NCBI GenBank assembly: GCA_022822725.1
Contig: JAJEAN010000001.1
Location: 248,001-312,000 of the forward strand
Source of the DNA: Candidatus Latescibacterota bacterium
GTDB taxonomy: Bacteria; JAAXHH01
Length of the DNA: 64,000 nucleotides
Direction of reading: 5' to 3'
Part shown: positions 32,190 through 41,278 of the stretch, piece by piece
How the letters are laid out: each line of letters starts with the position of its first letter
Position numbering within the stretch: position 1 is the first letter of the stretch
The notes under the pieces: generated by a model
What the model was told of the DNA's origin: nothing
The model's database searches: none
What the model saw: the letters and a program-made list of their open reading frames with translations, nothing else
Made by a program: the position numbers and the translations under genes

Positions 32190-33509
32190 ATGATGTCGGC
32201 GTTAACTCATCCTTCCATCCGGGGCGGAGACGCCACGGCTTCCGCTTTCGATCCTACCGTCAACCGGTTGCCGCCGGCAGGATCGAAGGTCGTCGTGGCC
32301 ATGAGCGGCGGCGTGGACAGCTCGGTGGCCGCCGCGATGCTCAAGGAAGCGGACTGCGAGGTCATCGGCGTCACTATGCACCTGTGGGACTACGACCGCG
32401 TGGGCGGCAATGCGCAATTCGAACACGGCTGCTGCACGGTCGAGGACCGCAACGACGCCCGGGTCGTGGCAGGCAGGCTCGGCATCCCCTACTACGTGGT
32501 GGATTTCCGCGAGGAGTTCGAGGCGGGCGTCATCTCCAATTTCGTCTCCGAATACATGCAGGGGCGCACACCCAATCCCTGCGTAGCCTGCAACAGCCGG
32601 GTCAAGTTCGGCGTGCTGCTCGACCGGGCCCGTGAACTCGGCGCCGATTACGTGGCGACCGGACACTACGCCCGGGTGGCGCTGGACGAAATCGCGGGCG
32701 AGGCGGGTCGGATCGGCCAGGCGGACCAGGCCGACACCGCGGGCGAGGCGGGCGAGGCGGGCCAGGCGGGCGAGGCGGACCAGGCGGGCGATGCGGACCG
32801 GGCAGGTCGCCTGGTCTTGAAGCGGGGCGTCGACGGAAACAAGGACCAGTCCTACGCCCTGTGGGAAATGACCCAGGACGAGCTGGCGCGAACCGTCTTC
32901 CCCGTCGGCATGCTCACCAAGGCGGAGACGCGGGAAATCGCCGAAAGGCTCGCGCCGCGGGTGGCCGCCAAAAAGGACAGCTACGAGATCTGCTTCATCC
33001 AGGACCGGGGCCATGAAAGGTTTTTGAAGGAGTGGACGGAGCATCACCCCGTGAATACGGACGAAGGGCTGCTGGACATAGGAGCGCCCATACGGCCGGG
33101 ACCGATCGTGGACGCGAGCGGCCATATCCTGGGCGAACACCGGGGCCATCCCCTCTACACGATCGGGCAGCGGAAGGGACTAGGCCTGGCCGCGGGACGA
33201 CCGGTGTACGTGGTCGATATCCTGCCCGATACGAACACGATCGTGGTGGGCGACGACGAGGATCTCCTCAGCGACCGGCTCATGGCGGACAGGGTCAACT
33301 GGCATTTAGCCGACGTGCCGACGGGAGAGGTACGCGGCCAGGCCAAGATACGGTACCGGCAGGAAGCGACGCCCGCGGTCATCACGCCCTGCGGACCCGG
33401 CGCCGCGCGGGTCGACTTCGAGCATCCCCAAAGGGCTATCACGCCGGGGCAGTCCGTCGTCTTCTATGACGGCGAGACCGTCCTGGGAGGCGGCATCATA
33501 CGCGAATGA
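32190..33509 (+). CDS. mnmA: tRNA-specific 2-thiouridylase MnmA
   Basis: A 439-residue enzyme that adds the 2-thio group to wobble uridine of Lys, Glu and Gln tRNAs using ATP and persulfide sulfur. It has PP-loop SGGVDSS (39-45), the Cys pair expected for catalysis at NPCVAC (C134) and SYEICFIQD (C268), GHYARV and the C-terminal barrel with GQRKGLGLAAG. An Ala/Gly/Glu-rich insert of about 38 residues (169-206) lies right after ATGHYARV in a surface loop. ATG follows the iscU stop at once, so the sulfur donor and the enzyme are co-expressed. Confidence 0.95.
   Translation: MMSALTHPSIRGGDATASAFDPTVNRLPPAGSKVVVAMSGGVDSSVAAAMLKEADCEVIGVTMHLWDYDRVGGNAQFEHGCCTVEDRNDARVVAGRLGIPYYVVDFREEFEAGVISNFVSEYMQGRTPNPCVACNSRVKFGVLLDRARELGADYVATGHYARVALDEIAGEAGRIGQADQADTAGEAGEAGQAGEADQAGDADRAGRLVLKRGVDGNKDQSYALWEMTQDELARTVFPVGMLTKAETREIAERLAPRVAAKKDSYEICFIQDRGHERFLKEWTEHHPVNTDEGLLDIGAPIRPGPIVDASGHILGEHRGHPLYTIGQRKGLGLAAGRPVYVVDILPDTNTIVVGDDEDLLSDRLMADRVNWHLADVPTGEVRGQAKIRYRQEATPAVITPCGPGAARVDFEHPQRAITPGQSVVFYDGETVLGGGIIRE
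32697..32812. repeat. Degenerate GC-rich repeat insert inside mnmA
   Basis: Overlapping units of GCGGGCGAG / GCGGGCCAG / GCGGACCAG repeat with a mostly 9-base period, coding AGE-AGQ-ADQ triplets. The insertion is in-frame and absent from typical MnmA proteins. Confidence 0.8.
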
Positions 33510-33516
33510 GGTCGTT

Positions 33517-34530
33517 ATGCGCTTCGGTAGGGCGCCTGCGCGGGTTTTCAGCTGTCTTCGTTCCTGGTGTCTCGGAATGGCCTGCAGCGTGTTTATGCTG
33601 CTGCCGGCCGCCTTGGCAGGCGCGGAAGAATCCGTAAGAACCGAACATGGCGTTCGAGTGACCTTCGAACCCGCCGACGCCCCCTTCGTGGAACATGTGC
33701 TGGACATCGTGCGCGACGCGTCGCCTGACCTGCGCGCCACGCTGGGCCTGCCCTCCGCCGATATCATCCACATTCATATAGCCCCTACGCAGGAAGCCTT
33801 CCTGACCTATACACCCGGCGCCATTCCCGACTGGGGCGCGGGCTACGCCGTGCCGCACCGAAGGCTCGTGGTGCTCAGATCACCCCGGATTACCGGTACG
33901 TATGACGGTTCCGAAGAACTCGTGGTGCACGAACTGGCCCACGTGATGCTGCACAGCGCGCTTCGCGGCGCCGATATCCCCCGCTGGCTGGACGAGGGTT
34001 TCGCAATGCACATGGCGCGGGACTGGGGGTTCTGGGACCGGGCGTCCCTGGTGGTCGCCGTCGTTTCTGGAAACCTGGTCCCCCTGGGCGGTATCCAGGG
34101 CGTGAACCGGTTTCCCGAACACCGGGCCCAACTGGCCTATCAGCAGAGCGCCCTCGCCGTCCAGTATATCATCCGGCAGTACGGAGAAGCGGGACTGCAC
34201 GCCCTGTTCGACAGCCTGCGGCGGACCGGCTCCATCGACCAGGCCTGTTTCGACACCTTCGGCAAGAGTGTCGTGGCGTTCGAACGGGACTGGCTGGCTT
34301 ATATGGAACAAAATTACGGCTGGCGCATGTTGCTTGGCGAAAGCCTGTCCCTCGTGATCGCGCCCCTGTTCGGCGTGCTTTGCCTGCTCGCGTTCCTGCA
34401 GATCCGGAGGCGGAGGAGAGCCACGCTGCGCCGCTGGGCGGACGAGGAAGTCGACGACTGGCGCACGGACGAAGATGACTGGCGAAGGAAGAACGAAGAA
34501 TGGGTCATGTCCAGGGAGCGGGATGACTGA
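33517..34530 (+). CDS. Peptidase MA-like zinc metalloprotease, membrane anchored
   Basis: About 337 residues. A signal sequence (LGMACSVFMLLPAALAGA) precedes a gluzincin-type domain with HELAH at 138-142 and the third-ligand segment WLDEGFAMH (E160). A helix near residues 286-306 (LVIAPLFGVLCLLAFL) would anchor the C-terminus, followed by a charged cytoplasmic tail. The HExxH and downstream Glu fit the peptidase MA family; substrates are unknown. ATG at 33517 is chosen because the signal peptide follows; it lies 8 bases after the mnmA stop. Confidence 0.8.
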   Translation: MRFGRAPARVFSCLRSWCLGMACSVFMLLPAALAGAEESVRTEHGVRVTFEPADAPFVEHVLDIVRDASPDLRATLGLPSADIIHIHIAPTQEAFLTYTPGAIPDWGAGYAVPHRRLVVLRSPRITGTYDGSEELVVHELAHVMLHSALRGADIPRWLDEGFAMHMARDWGFWDRASLVVAVVSGNLVPLGGIQGVNRFPEHRAQLAYQQSALAVQYIIRQYGEAGLHALFDSLRRTGSIDQACFDTFGKSVVAFERDWLAYMEQNYGWRMLLGESLSLVIAPLFGVLCLLAFLQIRRRRRATLRRWADEEVDDWRTDEDDWRRKNEEWVMSRERDD

Positions 34531-34557
34531 CGACGCGAGAAAGAAAGCCCGTTTCGA

Positions 34558-35463
34558 ATGAAGCTGTCGCACCGGCTCGAATACGCGGGACTTCGGGTGT
34601 TGATGTCGCTGACCGGGCGGCTTTCTCCTGGCCGGGCAGAGCGCGTGGGTGATATACTGGGCGCACTGGTCTTTCACGTGACCGGCATGAGAAAGAAACT
34701 GGTCATGGAGCACATGGCCCGGGTCTTTTGTGAAACCGAAGGTCCGGAGAAGCTGCGGGCCATGTCCCGGTCGGTCTACCGGCAGTTGGGGCGGACCGCC
34801 GTGGAACACGCGCGGTTGCTTGCAGGCAGGACGTCGGATCTCCGGGAACGGATCACCGTCTCGGGAGAAGAACATATCGCCCATGCCCGCAAAGGGGGCC
34901 GCGGGGTCATTCTGGTCACCGGTCATTTCGGCTACTGGGAACTGCTTGGCGCGACGGTCGCCTTGCTCGATTATCCCATCACCGTGGTCGCGAAAAAGCT
35001 GCACAATCCCGCCGTAGACCGCCTGGTGCACGCGGGACGAGAGCGGCTGGGCATGGCGGTGGCCCCCATGGAATCCGCGCCTTCGGCCGTCTTCAGGGCG
35101 CTTCGGCGCAACGAGTGTGTCGGGCTGCTCGCGGACCAGGACGCGGGCGCCGGCGGGGTGTTCATCGATTTCCTGGGAATGAGGGCGTCCACCTACCAGG
35201 GACCGGCGCTTTTCGCGTTGCGCACGGGCGCTCCCATCGTACCGTGTTTCATCATTCGATCCGGCCCGGAACGCCACCGCGTCTGTTTCGAATCCCCGAT
35301 CGAAGCGATACCGACCGGTGACGAACAGGCCGATATCGCACAGACAACGCAGGCCTACACGGACGTACTGGCCCGTTACATCATGGAATATCCCGATCAC
35401 TGGTTCTGGGTACACCGGCGGTGGAAGACCCCGGCGCCCGACGTTTCATATCACGCAAAGTAA
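34558..35463 (+). CDS. LpxL/HtrB-type lysophospholipid acyltransferase
   Basis: A 301-residue inner-membrane acyltransferase. The catalytic HX4E motif is H123-FGYW-E128 within ILVTGHFGYWELLG. GLLADQDAG and the end segment HWFWVHRRWK are typical of late lipid A acyltransferases that add a secondary acyl chain to Kdo-lipid A. A WaaF-like gene lies two genes downstream, supporting LPS assembly. The acyl chain length cannot be predicted. Confidence 0.88.
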   Translation: MKLSHRLEYAGLRVLMSLTGRLSPGRAERVGDILGALVFHVTGMRKKLVMEHMARVFCETEGPEKLRAMSRSVYRQLGRTAVEHARLLAGRTSDLRERITVSGEEHIAHARKGGRGVILVTGHFGYWELLGATVALLDYPITVVAKKLHNPAVDRLVHAGRERLGMAVAPMESAPSAVFRALRRNECVGLLADQDAGAGGVFIDFLGMRASTYQGPALFALRTGAPIVPCFIIRSGPERHRVCFESPIEAIPTGDEQADIAQTTQAYTDVLARYIMEYPDHWFWVHRRWKTPAPDVSYHAK

Positions 35464-35477
35464 AGGAGACCCTTTCC

Positions 35478-36149
35478 ATGCCTCGCTACCCGGTCATCGC
35501 CATTTGCGCCCTGTCGCTGTTCGGTATCTCCGCGGCCTGCGGAAACGGAGGAGAACAGCCCGGTTCACAGTCGCCGGAACCGCCTGGCGACCCTCCGCCG
35601 CTGGTGGCCGCGCCTGCCGTCGCGGAGAGCCCGGGCGCCCCTGGCTCGGCTCCGGTGAACGCCCAGGAGCAAACGACAACGGGTGGCGCCGCGGGGATCG
35701 CGTGGACCGTACCGCCACGTTGGCAGGTGCAGCCACCCCGCACGATGCGCGTGGCGACCTATCTGATCCCGAAGGCCGGCGAGGACGACGAACCGGGCGA
35801 GTGCGCCGTGTTCTATTTCGGCCGTGGGCAGGGAGGCAGCGTCGACCTGAACCTGCAGCGTTGGCGGGACCAGTTCGAGTCGGATTCGGGCGGTCAGCCG
35901 TCTCTGGCCCAGCGGACGTCGACCATCAACGACCTGTCCGTTACCACGGTGTCCCTGGCGGGGACGTACCTCGCCTCCATGGGCCCCATGTTCCAGTCCG
36001 GCGCCGTGAAGAAACCGGGCTACAGGATGCTCGGGGCCATCATCGAGGCGCCGGAGGGCAACGTGTTCGTCAAGCTCACCGGACCGGAACAGACGGTCCT
36101 CAGCGCGGATGACGAGTTCCAGGCCTTCCTGAATTCGCTCAGGAAATAA
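35478..36149 (+). CDS. Lipoprotein of unknown function
   Basis: A 223-residue putative lipoprotein. The signal ends in a lipobox-like ISAAC, and a Pro/Gly/Ser-rich tether (about 25-70) leads to a globular part beginning at IAWTVPPRWQVQPP. The globular part shows FYFGRGQGGSVDLNLQRW and ends in DEFQAFLNSLRK, a layout I have seen in periplasmic hypothetical proteins but cannot name. AGGAGA lies 9 bases before the ATG. It sits between the lipid A acyltransferase and the heptosyltransferase. Confidence 0.65.
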   Translation: MPRYPVIAICALSLFGISAACGNGGEQPGSQSPEPPGDPPPLVAAPAVAESPGAPGSAPVNAQEQTTTGGAAGIAWTVPPRWQVQPPRTMRVATYLIPKAGEDDEPGECAVFYFGRGQGGSVDLNLQRWRDQFESDSGGQPSLAQRTSTINDLSVTTVSLAGTYLASMGPMFQSGAVKKPGYRMLGAIIEAPEGNVFVKLTGPEQTVLSADDEFQAFLNSLRK

Positions 36150-36197
36150 CCGCGCGGGTCCCTTGAGTCCGCGTTCCGACGAGGTATCTTCAGCGGG

Positions 36198-37235
36198 TTG
36201 AGCATACTTGTCATACAAACCGCATTCGTGGGCGACCTCGTGCTGACCACCCCTTTGTTCGAAGCGGCCAGGACGCGGCTGGGCGCCGACCGCGTCGTCG
36301 CCGTCGTGCGTCCCGAAACGGCGAACCTGCTCCGTAACAATCCCCATGTCGACGACATCGTCGTCTACGACAAGAAAGGCGGGCAGAAAGGACCCCTTGA
36401 ACTGCTTCGTCTCGCCCGCCGGCTGCGTGACTTCACTTTCGATGCGGCGTTGATCCCCCACCGATCGTTTCGAAGCGCGCTGCTGGGCTACCTGTCCGGC
36501 GTACCCGTCCGGGTGGGTTTCGACCGGAGTGCGGGCAAGCGGCTGCTGACGGAGCGGGTCCCCTACCGGACCGTCCACGAAGTCGAACGCAACCTGGCGC
36601 TCTTCGCTTCGTGGGAGGTGGATACAAAGGGGATTCATCCCGCCCTTTACCCGGACGATGCGGACCGGAAACGGGTAGACGCGCTGGTGCGGGAGTCGGG
36701 CATTTCGCCGTCCGAACCGCTTTTCGGTGTGAGCCCCGGTTCGGTTTGGGCGACCAAGCGATGGCTGCTCGGCCGTTACGCCGAGCTGATCCGCCGTCTC
36801 GCCGATACATACGGATACCGTTCCGTGCTGTTCGGCGGTTCCGATGACCGTCCGCTTTGCACCGGAATCTCCGCCGAATCCGGCGCAGACCCGGTGAACG
36901 CGGCGGGACGCCTGACCCTGCTGCAATCGGCGGCGCTTGCCGCCCGTTGCGCCGCCGTGGTTTCGAACGACACCGGAATGGGCCACGTGGCCGCCGCCAT
37001 GAACGTTCCCGTCGTGGCCGTCTTCGGACCCACAGTGCCCGCATTCGGCTTCACCCCTTACGGGACTGGCCACCAGGTGGTCGAGACGTCCCTGGACTGC
37101 AGGCCCTGCAGTTCTCATGGCGGAGAACGCTGTCCCATCGGAACCCACGACTGCATGCGCGGAATCGCCGTGGACCGGGTAATCGAAGCCGTGGCCGTGC
37201 AGCTCGGGAAACCTGAACCGCCCCCTGTGGACTGA
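36198..37235 (+). CDS. waaF: ADP-heptose:LPS heptosyltransferase II-like (GT9)
   Basis: A 345-residue GT-B glycosyltransferase of family 9. It begins with ILVIQTAFVGDLVLTTPL, has the acceptor-side segment DAALIPHRSFRSALL, the nucleotide-sugar site GVSPGSVWATKRWL, and the C-terminal SNDTGMGHVAAAMNVPVVA plus CRPCSSHGGERCPIG, all typical of WaaF. It transfers heptose to the LPS inner core at the cytoplasmic membrane face. The start is a TTG at the very front of the conserved strand. Confidence 0.88.
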   Translation: MSILVIQTAFVGDLVLTTPLFEAARTRLGADRVVAVVRPETANLLRNNPHVDDIVVYDKKGGQKGPLELLRLARRLRDFTFDAALIPHRSFRSALLGYLSGVPVRVGFDRSAGKRLLTERVPYRTVHEVERNLALFASWEVDTKGIHPALYPDDADRKRVDALVRESGISPSEPLFGVSPGSVWATKRWLLGRYAELIRRLADTYGYRSVLFGGSDDRPLCTGISAESGADPVNAAGRLTLLQSAALAARCAAVVSNDTGMGHVAAAMNVPVVAVFGPTVPAFGFTPYGTGHQVVETSLDCRPCSSHGGERCPIGTHDCMRGIAVDRVIEAVAVQLGKPEPPPVD

Positions 37236-37248
37236 CTTCGGAACAGAC

Positions 37249-38301
37249 ATGCGCATCGGCATCATCGGCCTCATCAACCACGACACCATCTTCATGGCCG
37301 GCGGCCGCCGGATTCAAGACCTCGGCGGCATCCTGTACAACACCACCGTGATGGCCGATCTCGTCGGCGTGGGCGACGAACTGTTTCCCATCAGCCGCAT
37401 CGGCGCGGACTGCTACGACGCCATGCGCGCCATCCTGGACCCGCGTCCCGCCGTAAACACCCGCGGAATCTCCCTTTCCCCAACGGGGACCAGCCGGAAC
37501 CGGATCCGTTACGACGAAGACCTGGAAAAAATCGAGCAACTGACCAACCACGTGGGCGCCATTTCTCTCGAACAGATCGAACCTTTCCTGGACCTCGACG
37601 CCCTGCTGGTAAACTTCATCGTCGGCGACGATATTTCCCTGGAGACCATGAAGGCCGTACGGGGCAGTGCCTCCGGGTTGCTTTACCTGGATGTGCACAA
37701 CCTCTGCCTGGGCATCGACGCGGAGGGCTACCGGCGAAGACGGGCGCCCGGAGACTGGCAGCGATGGATCGAGATGTTCGACGTCGTACAGATGAACGAA
37801 GTGGAGGCCCGTCTGCTGGCCGGATCGGATCACGAAGCGGCAGCTGACGAACCGGGCGGAGCGGGCGGAACGGGCGGACCAGGCGCAGCAGGTAGGCCGG
37901 ACGAGTCGTATGGAACGGATCGGCCAGGCGCGGCAGGCGGGCCAGCGGCCCCAGGCGGACCAGGCGGACCGTTGGAAACCGAAGATGATTTCATCGCCTT
38001 CGGAAGGTCCGTGATATCACTCGGCCCTTCGGTATGCGTAATCACCCGGGGGCCCCTCGGTCCCGTCACGGTCTACCGGAAGGACCGCGAAGCAAAGACC
38101 TTTGCGATCCCTTCGGAGCCGGTCCGGGACGTGATCGACACCACCGGCTGCGGGGACGCGTTCGCCGCCGGTTTCGTCACTGAATTCGCAGCCTCCAGAG
38201 ATCCGGTCGGCGCGACCCGTCTCGCGAATCGCGTCGCAAGCGTGAACTGCACCGTGGCGGGGCTGCCGGAGAGAGGAACCTTCGACGATGTCCGCATCTG
38301 A
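37249..38301 (+). CDS. PfkB-family carbohydrate kinase with low-complexity insert
   Basis: A 350-residue ribokinase-fold sugar kinase. The ATP and anion-hole signature is DTTGCGDAFAAGF, with Cys in place of the usual Ala. NEVEARLL and VCVITRGPLGPVTVY support the family. Between them, residues about 202-244 are a Gly/Pro/Ala-rich insert coded by GGCGGA-type repeats. It begins 13 bases after waaF, so a role in supplying an LPS sugar is possible, but HldE-specific features are not clear. The last 14 bases overlap the next gene. Confidence 0.8.
   Translation: MRIGIIGLINHDTIFMAGGRRIQDLGGILYNTTVMADLVGVGDELFPISRIGADCYDAMRAILDPRPAVNTRGISLSPTGTSRNRIRYDEDLEKIEQLTNHVGAISLEQIEPFLDLDALLVNFIVGDDISLETMKAVRGSASGLLYLDVHNLCLGIDAEGYRRRRAPGDWQRWIEMFDVVQMNEVEARLLAGSDHEAAADEPGGAGGTGGPGAAGRPDESYGTDRPGAAGGPAAPGGPGGPLETEDDFIAFGRSVISLGPSVCVITRGPLGPVTVYRKDREAKTFAIPSEPVRDVIDTTGCGDAFAAGFVTEFAASRDPVGATRLANRVASVNCTVAGLPERGTFDDVRI
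37852..37975. repeat. Degenerate GGCGGA-type repeat insert inside the PfkB gene
   Basis: Repeated GGCGGACCA / GGCGGAGCG-like 9-base words code a Gly/Ala/Pro-rich loop that typical PfkB kinases lack. The reading frame is kept. Confidence 0.7.
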
Positions 38302-39022
38302 CGAATCCGTCGTCATTCTTTTCCGTGGCGGACGCTTGCCTGAGTGGCATCGTCTCGACCAGGCCCGTCGGGCCGACTACGAGCGCCAGCACGTCGACCT
38401 GATGCTGTCGGTTGCCAGCTGCCATGGCCTGATCGGCATCCACGGTTACCGGCTGATGGGACCCCGTGGAAGCTGGGAGCGGTTCTGGACCATCGAATTC
38501 CCGGATCTCGCCGGCGCGGAGGACTGGATGTCGGCGGAAGCGGAACCGCCATACGGACGCTACGGTTTCTACGACTATACCCTCGCGCGAAGATGGCAAC
38601 CAGAGTGGCTTAACTGGCTGCCGCGCAAGGCCGAACCACAAGTAACCCCCGGTACCGACCCACATATCATCCCGGTCCTTTCGGCCGATCCATCGTCGAT
38701 CGCCCTGCTGGCCTTCGGCGGCCGACACCGGGGCGCGGACGCGGACGATTCCGTAGAGCAAGACGAAGAAAGATGGCGGCGCATGCGGAAGGTGAGCCGA
38801 GAACACGGCCTCATCCACGGCGAGGTCTTCCGGCTGTTGGGCGCCAGCGACCACGGCGACTACGCCTGGATCCTGGAATTCCCAGGCCTTGCCGGTATCG
38901 ATGCCTGGATCGACGCCGAGACGGCACCGCCGCTGGCGGCCTGCCAGCGGCATGATTTCCACGTCGCAAGACGCTGGGCACCCGAGTACTTCGCCACCTG
39001 GGCGGCGGGTAGCGATAGGTGA
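38288..39022 (+). CDS. Tandem-duplicated alpha/beta-barrel-like protein, unknown function
   Basis: A 244-residue protein made of two related halves. FWTIEFPDLAGAEDWMSAEA plus ARRWQPEWL in the first half matches AWILEFPGLAGIDAWIDAET plus ARRWAPEYF in the second. The length and the strand-helix order of each half resemble dimeric alpha/beta-barrel (EthD or NIPSNAP-like) domains, so the protein may form such a dimer within one chain. No catalytic motif stands out. It overlaps the PfkB gene by 14 bases, so co-expression is likely. Confidence 0.65.
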   Translation: MSASDESVVILFRGGRLPEWHRLDQARRADYERQHVDLMLSVASCHGLIGIHGYRLMGPRGSWERFWTIEFPDLAGAEDWMSAEAEPPYGRYGFYDYTLARRWQPEWLNWLPRKAEPQVTPGTDPHIIPVLSADPSSIALLAFGGRHRGADADDSVEQDEERWRRMRKVSREHGLIHGEVFRLLGASDHGDYAWILEFPGLAGIDAWIDAETAPPLAACQRHDFHVARRWAPEYFATWAAGSDR

Positions 39023-39143
39023 TGGGGGGATACTAAAACGAACCTTCTCGGCAATCAACACGGACCATCGGTAAGACGCGCCTTCCATGAAAAGCGCCAT
39101 TCCGTTGGTAATCCGGCTCGATCATACCATGCTGATGCCGATT

Positions 39144-39854
39144 CTACGGCTGATGCCTTACGAATATTACCGCATTTAGCGTATCATCTTCCATGTCCTT
39201 AGGATGATGTATCGGCATAATGTATTCAATCGCGAACTCATCTACTTCAGGAGATCCCGATGATTCGACAACCCATGCCGTATCGGTCAACGCTTCTACC
39301 ACATGAAACTTCGCCCGAACATCTCCTTCGTGCTTGAGGTCGCTGTCTGGCGGAATCGCAGCCAGAAAAGAAAACGTGCCCAATTCCGCCGTATCCAATT
39401 CGGGGAATGACTCTACTTGACCGTCATTGTCAGTCGGAACTCGTACGTTGAATTGCATCTTTAACGGCGGATCCCCCCAGCCAATCTTCGGTGCCTGAGG
39501 CCGCTTCAGTACTTGATTCAACGCGAACTCGTCCACCTCCGGGAATCCTGACGACGCAACCACCCAGGCTGTATCGATTAAGGCATTGACTGTCCGTACT
39601 TCCAACCAAACTATTCCTTCGTTCTCTATTCCACTTTCAGGTGATACAGTAGCGGATCTCCCAACTATACCAGAAAAACTAATTTTACCACTCATAACTT
39701 CATTTTTTAGAAGAGATACAAACTCATTATGGGTAAGGTATGGACCATCCGCCATTTCTGTAGTTTCGGGAGTTTCATCTTCAGGCACGTTGTCGTTTCC
39801 GCCACAGGCGACTACCGTCAAAGAAAGAAAAGCCAGAAGTGAAATTAACCGCAT
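39144..39854 (-). CDS. Lipoprotein with two TonB-C-like repeats
   Basis: A 236-residue putative lipoprotein with signal LLAFLSLTVVAC and a short acidic tether. The mature part holds two similar segments: VNALIDTAWVVASSGFPEVD and VEALTDTAWVVESSGSPEVD, each followed by EFAL/EFAI helices and a final strand. The pattern 'WVV-SSG-PEVDEFA' is like the TonB C-terminal fold, in which a secreted pair of domains could bind envelope partners. No TonB membrane anchor is present. The gene is more AT-rich than its neighbours. AAGGAGAAA precedes the ATG. Confidence 0.65.
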   Translation of the reverse strand: MRLISLLAFLSLTVVACGGNDNVPEDETPETTEMADGPYLTHNEFVSLLKNEVMSGKISFSGIVGRSATVSPESGIENEGIVWLEVRTVNALIDTAWVVASSGFPEVDEFALNQVLKRPQAPKIGWGDPPLKMQFNVRVPTDNDGQVESFPELDTAELGTFSFLAAIPPDSDLKHEGDVRAKFHVVEALTDTAWVVESSGSPEVDEFAIEYIMPIHHPKDMEDDTLNAVIFVRHQP

Positions 39855-40110
39855 CAGACTTTCTCCTTGTCAAAACGTACTCCGTGCACGCTGGAGAACC
39901 GGTATCGAATCATTCTCAGGGACGGCTTGCGATGTAAATCTGAAGAAGAGAGAACTTCCAGGGAGTACTAACCAACGGTACCGGTTGCTGCATACGTTGT
40001 CAATCGATTAACCCACCGCATAATTCCCTTGGACGCGGCGTCCGGAATCGTCATTTTACATCGTCGAGCACCCCGACACCTGATCGTCCATCATTACTGT
40101 CCAGGCCAAC

Positions 40111-40407
40111 ATGTCTTCAACCCCGAACTCCAGCGTCAGGCAGCGGCTGCTGTACCTGCACGCGCGGACGCCCAGCGTCTTCTCCGAGATCCTGGGATAT
40201 ACCCCCGTCGAGCCTGTCAGGGACTACCGGGCGGAAATTACGGCCGATGTCCCCGATTGGCCCTACCAGACCGTGCACGACGCACTCGTCGACGGCTGGC
40301 AGATCGTGCAGTTTCCCCATCAGCAAGCGCCGATCGACGACAGGGACCTGGACGTCGTGGGGTACGAGTTCATCTTGCAGAAACTGGAGGAGGTTCAGGA
40401 TGGATAG
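40111..40407 (+). CDS. Small hypothetical protein upstream of the oxygenase
   Basis: 98 residues, soluble, no recognised domain. RQRLLYLHARTPSVFSEILGY and WQIVQFPHQQAPIDD are the most structured parts. It overlaps the oxygenase gene start by 8 bases, which argues for a real, translationally coupled gene. Its role is unknown; it opens the catabolic run. The 256 bases before it, back to 39855, show no gene. Confidence 0.55.
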   Translation: MSSTPNSSVRQRLLYLHARTPSVFSEILGYTPVEPVRDYRAEITADVPDWPYQTVHDALVDGWQIVQFPHQQAPIDDRDLDVVGYEFILQKLEEVQDG

Positions 40408-41278
40408 GAACCCGCCTGCCGCGGAAACCGCCGCGGAAACCCTCGTGGAACCCGGTGCGGTAAACGGCGAAGTACAGCCTGGCGCGAGCAGGGACATGTC
40501 CCATCTGCTCACGGATCTGGAGATGGCCGGCTTTATCGTAAACGGCTATCACCTGCTCGAACCCGATCTCCCTGAAGGACTCAACGAGCGCATTGCCGGC
40601 CGGCTGGACGGGCTGGGCTACAACCCCGGCGACGCCATCGCGGAGGTGGTGCCCGAACTGTGGCAGGTCATCGAACATCCCGCCGTGAAGGGGGCCCTGG
40701 TCAGCCTGCTCGGCGAGGACTTCGAAGTGATGGGCCACCGCCACTGGCACTGCAAGCAACCGCACACCGGCCACATGTCCTGGCACCAGGACAGCACCAA
40801 CAACCGGGATTACCGTATCGACCGGCTCCTCGGGCTGTTCTATCCCACCGACATCACCCCGGAGATGGGGCCGACGGTCATCGTACCGGGCACGCAGTTC
40901 CGCAACGCGCCTACAGACCGCATGGCCACCTACTCCAACATCCATGGTCAGGTGCCGATGGTCGTCAAGGCCGGGACCTTTGCCCTGACCCACTACGACC
41001 TCTGGCACGGCACCGCGGCCAATCGCACGGCGGTCAAACGCCACATGATCAAGTTCCTGTTCAGGCGGGTGCGGGACAACAAGGCGCCGACCTGGAACCA
41101 CGACCCCGATGTCATGGACGTACCCACCGCCTGGGGCGGGAAACGGGACGATCCCAAGAACGTCCTGTCCTTCGGCAACCCCATCGGCGTCGGGCAGAGC
41201 GATCATTACAAGGAGCGGCAGATAAGGTGGAAATGCTGGAACAACCTGCTGGGGGCCGACGATGCGCTTGACGATTAG
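40400..41278 (+). CDS. Phytanoyl-CoA dioxygenase family protein
   Basis: About 292 residues; an Fe(II)/2-oxoglutarate-dependent oxygenase fold. The iron-binding HxD is in SWHQDSTNN, and the distal His and 2-oxoglutarate Arg are in LTHYDLWHGTAANRTAVKRH. The family hydroxylates varied small molecules; the substrate is unknown. ATG at 40400 has GGAGG upstream and overlaps the previous stop. The 3' end overlaps the isomerase start by 17 bases. Confidence 0.85.
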   Translation: MDRNPPAAETAAETLVEPGAVNGEVQPGASRDMSHLLTDLEMAGFIVNGYHLLEPDLPEGLNERIAGRLDGLGYNPGDAIAEVVPELWQVIEHPAVKGALVSLLGEDFEVMGHRHWHCKQPHTGHMSWHQDSTNNRDYRIDRLLGLFYPTDITPEMGPTVIVPGTQFRNAPTDRMATYSNIHGQVPMVVKAGTFALTHYDLWHGTAANRTAVKRHMIKFLFRRVRDNKAPTWNHDPDVMDVPTAWGGKRDDPKNVLSFGNPIGVGQSDHYKERQIRWKCWNNLLGADDALDD

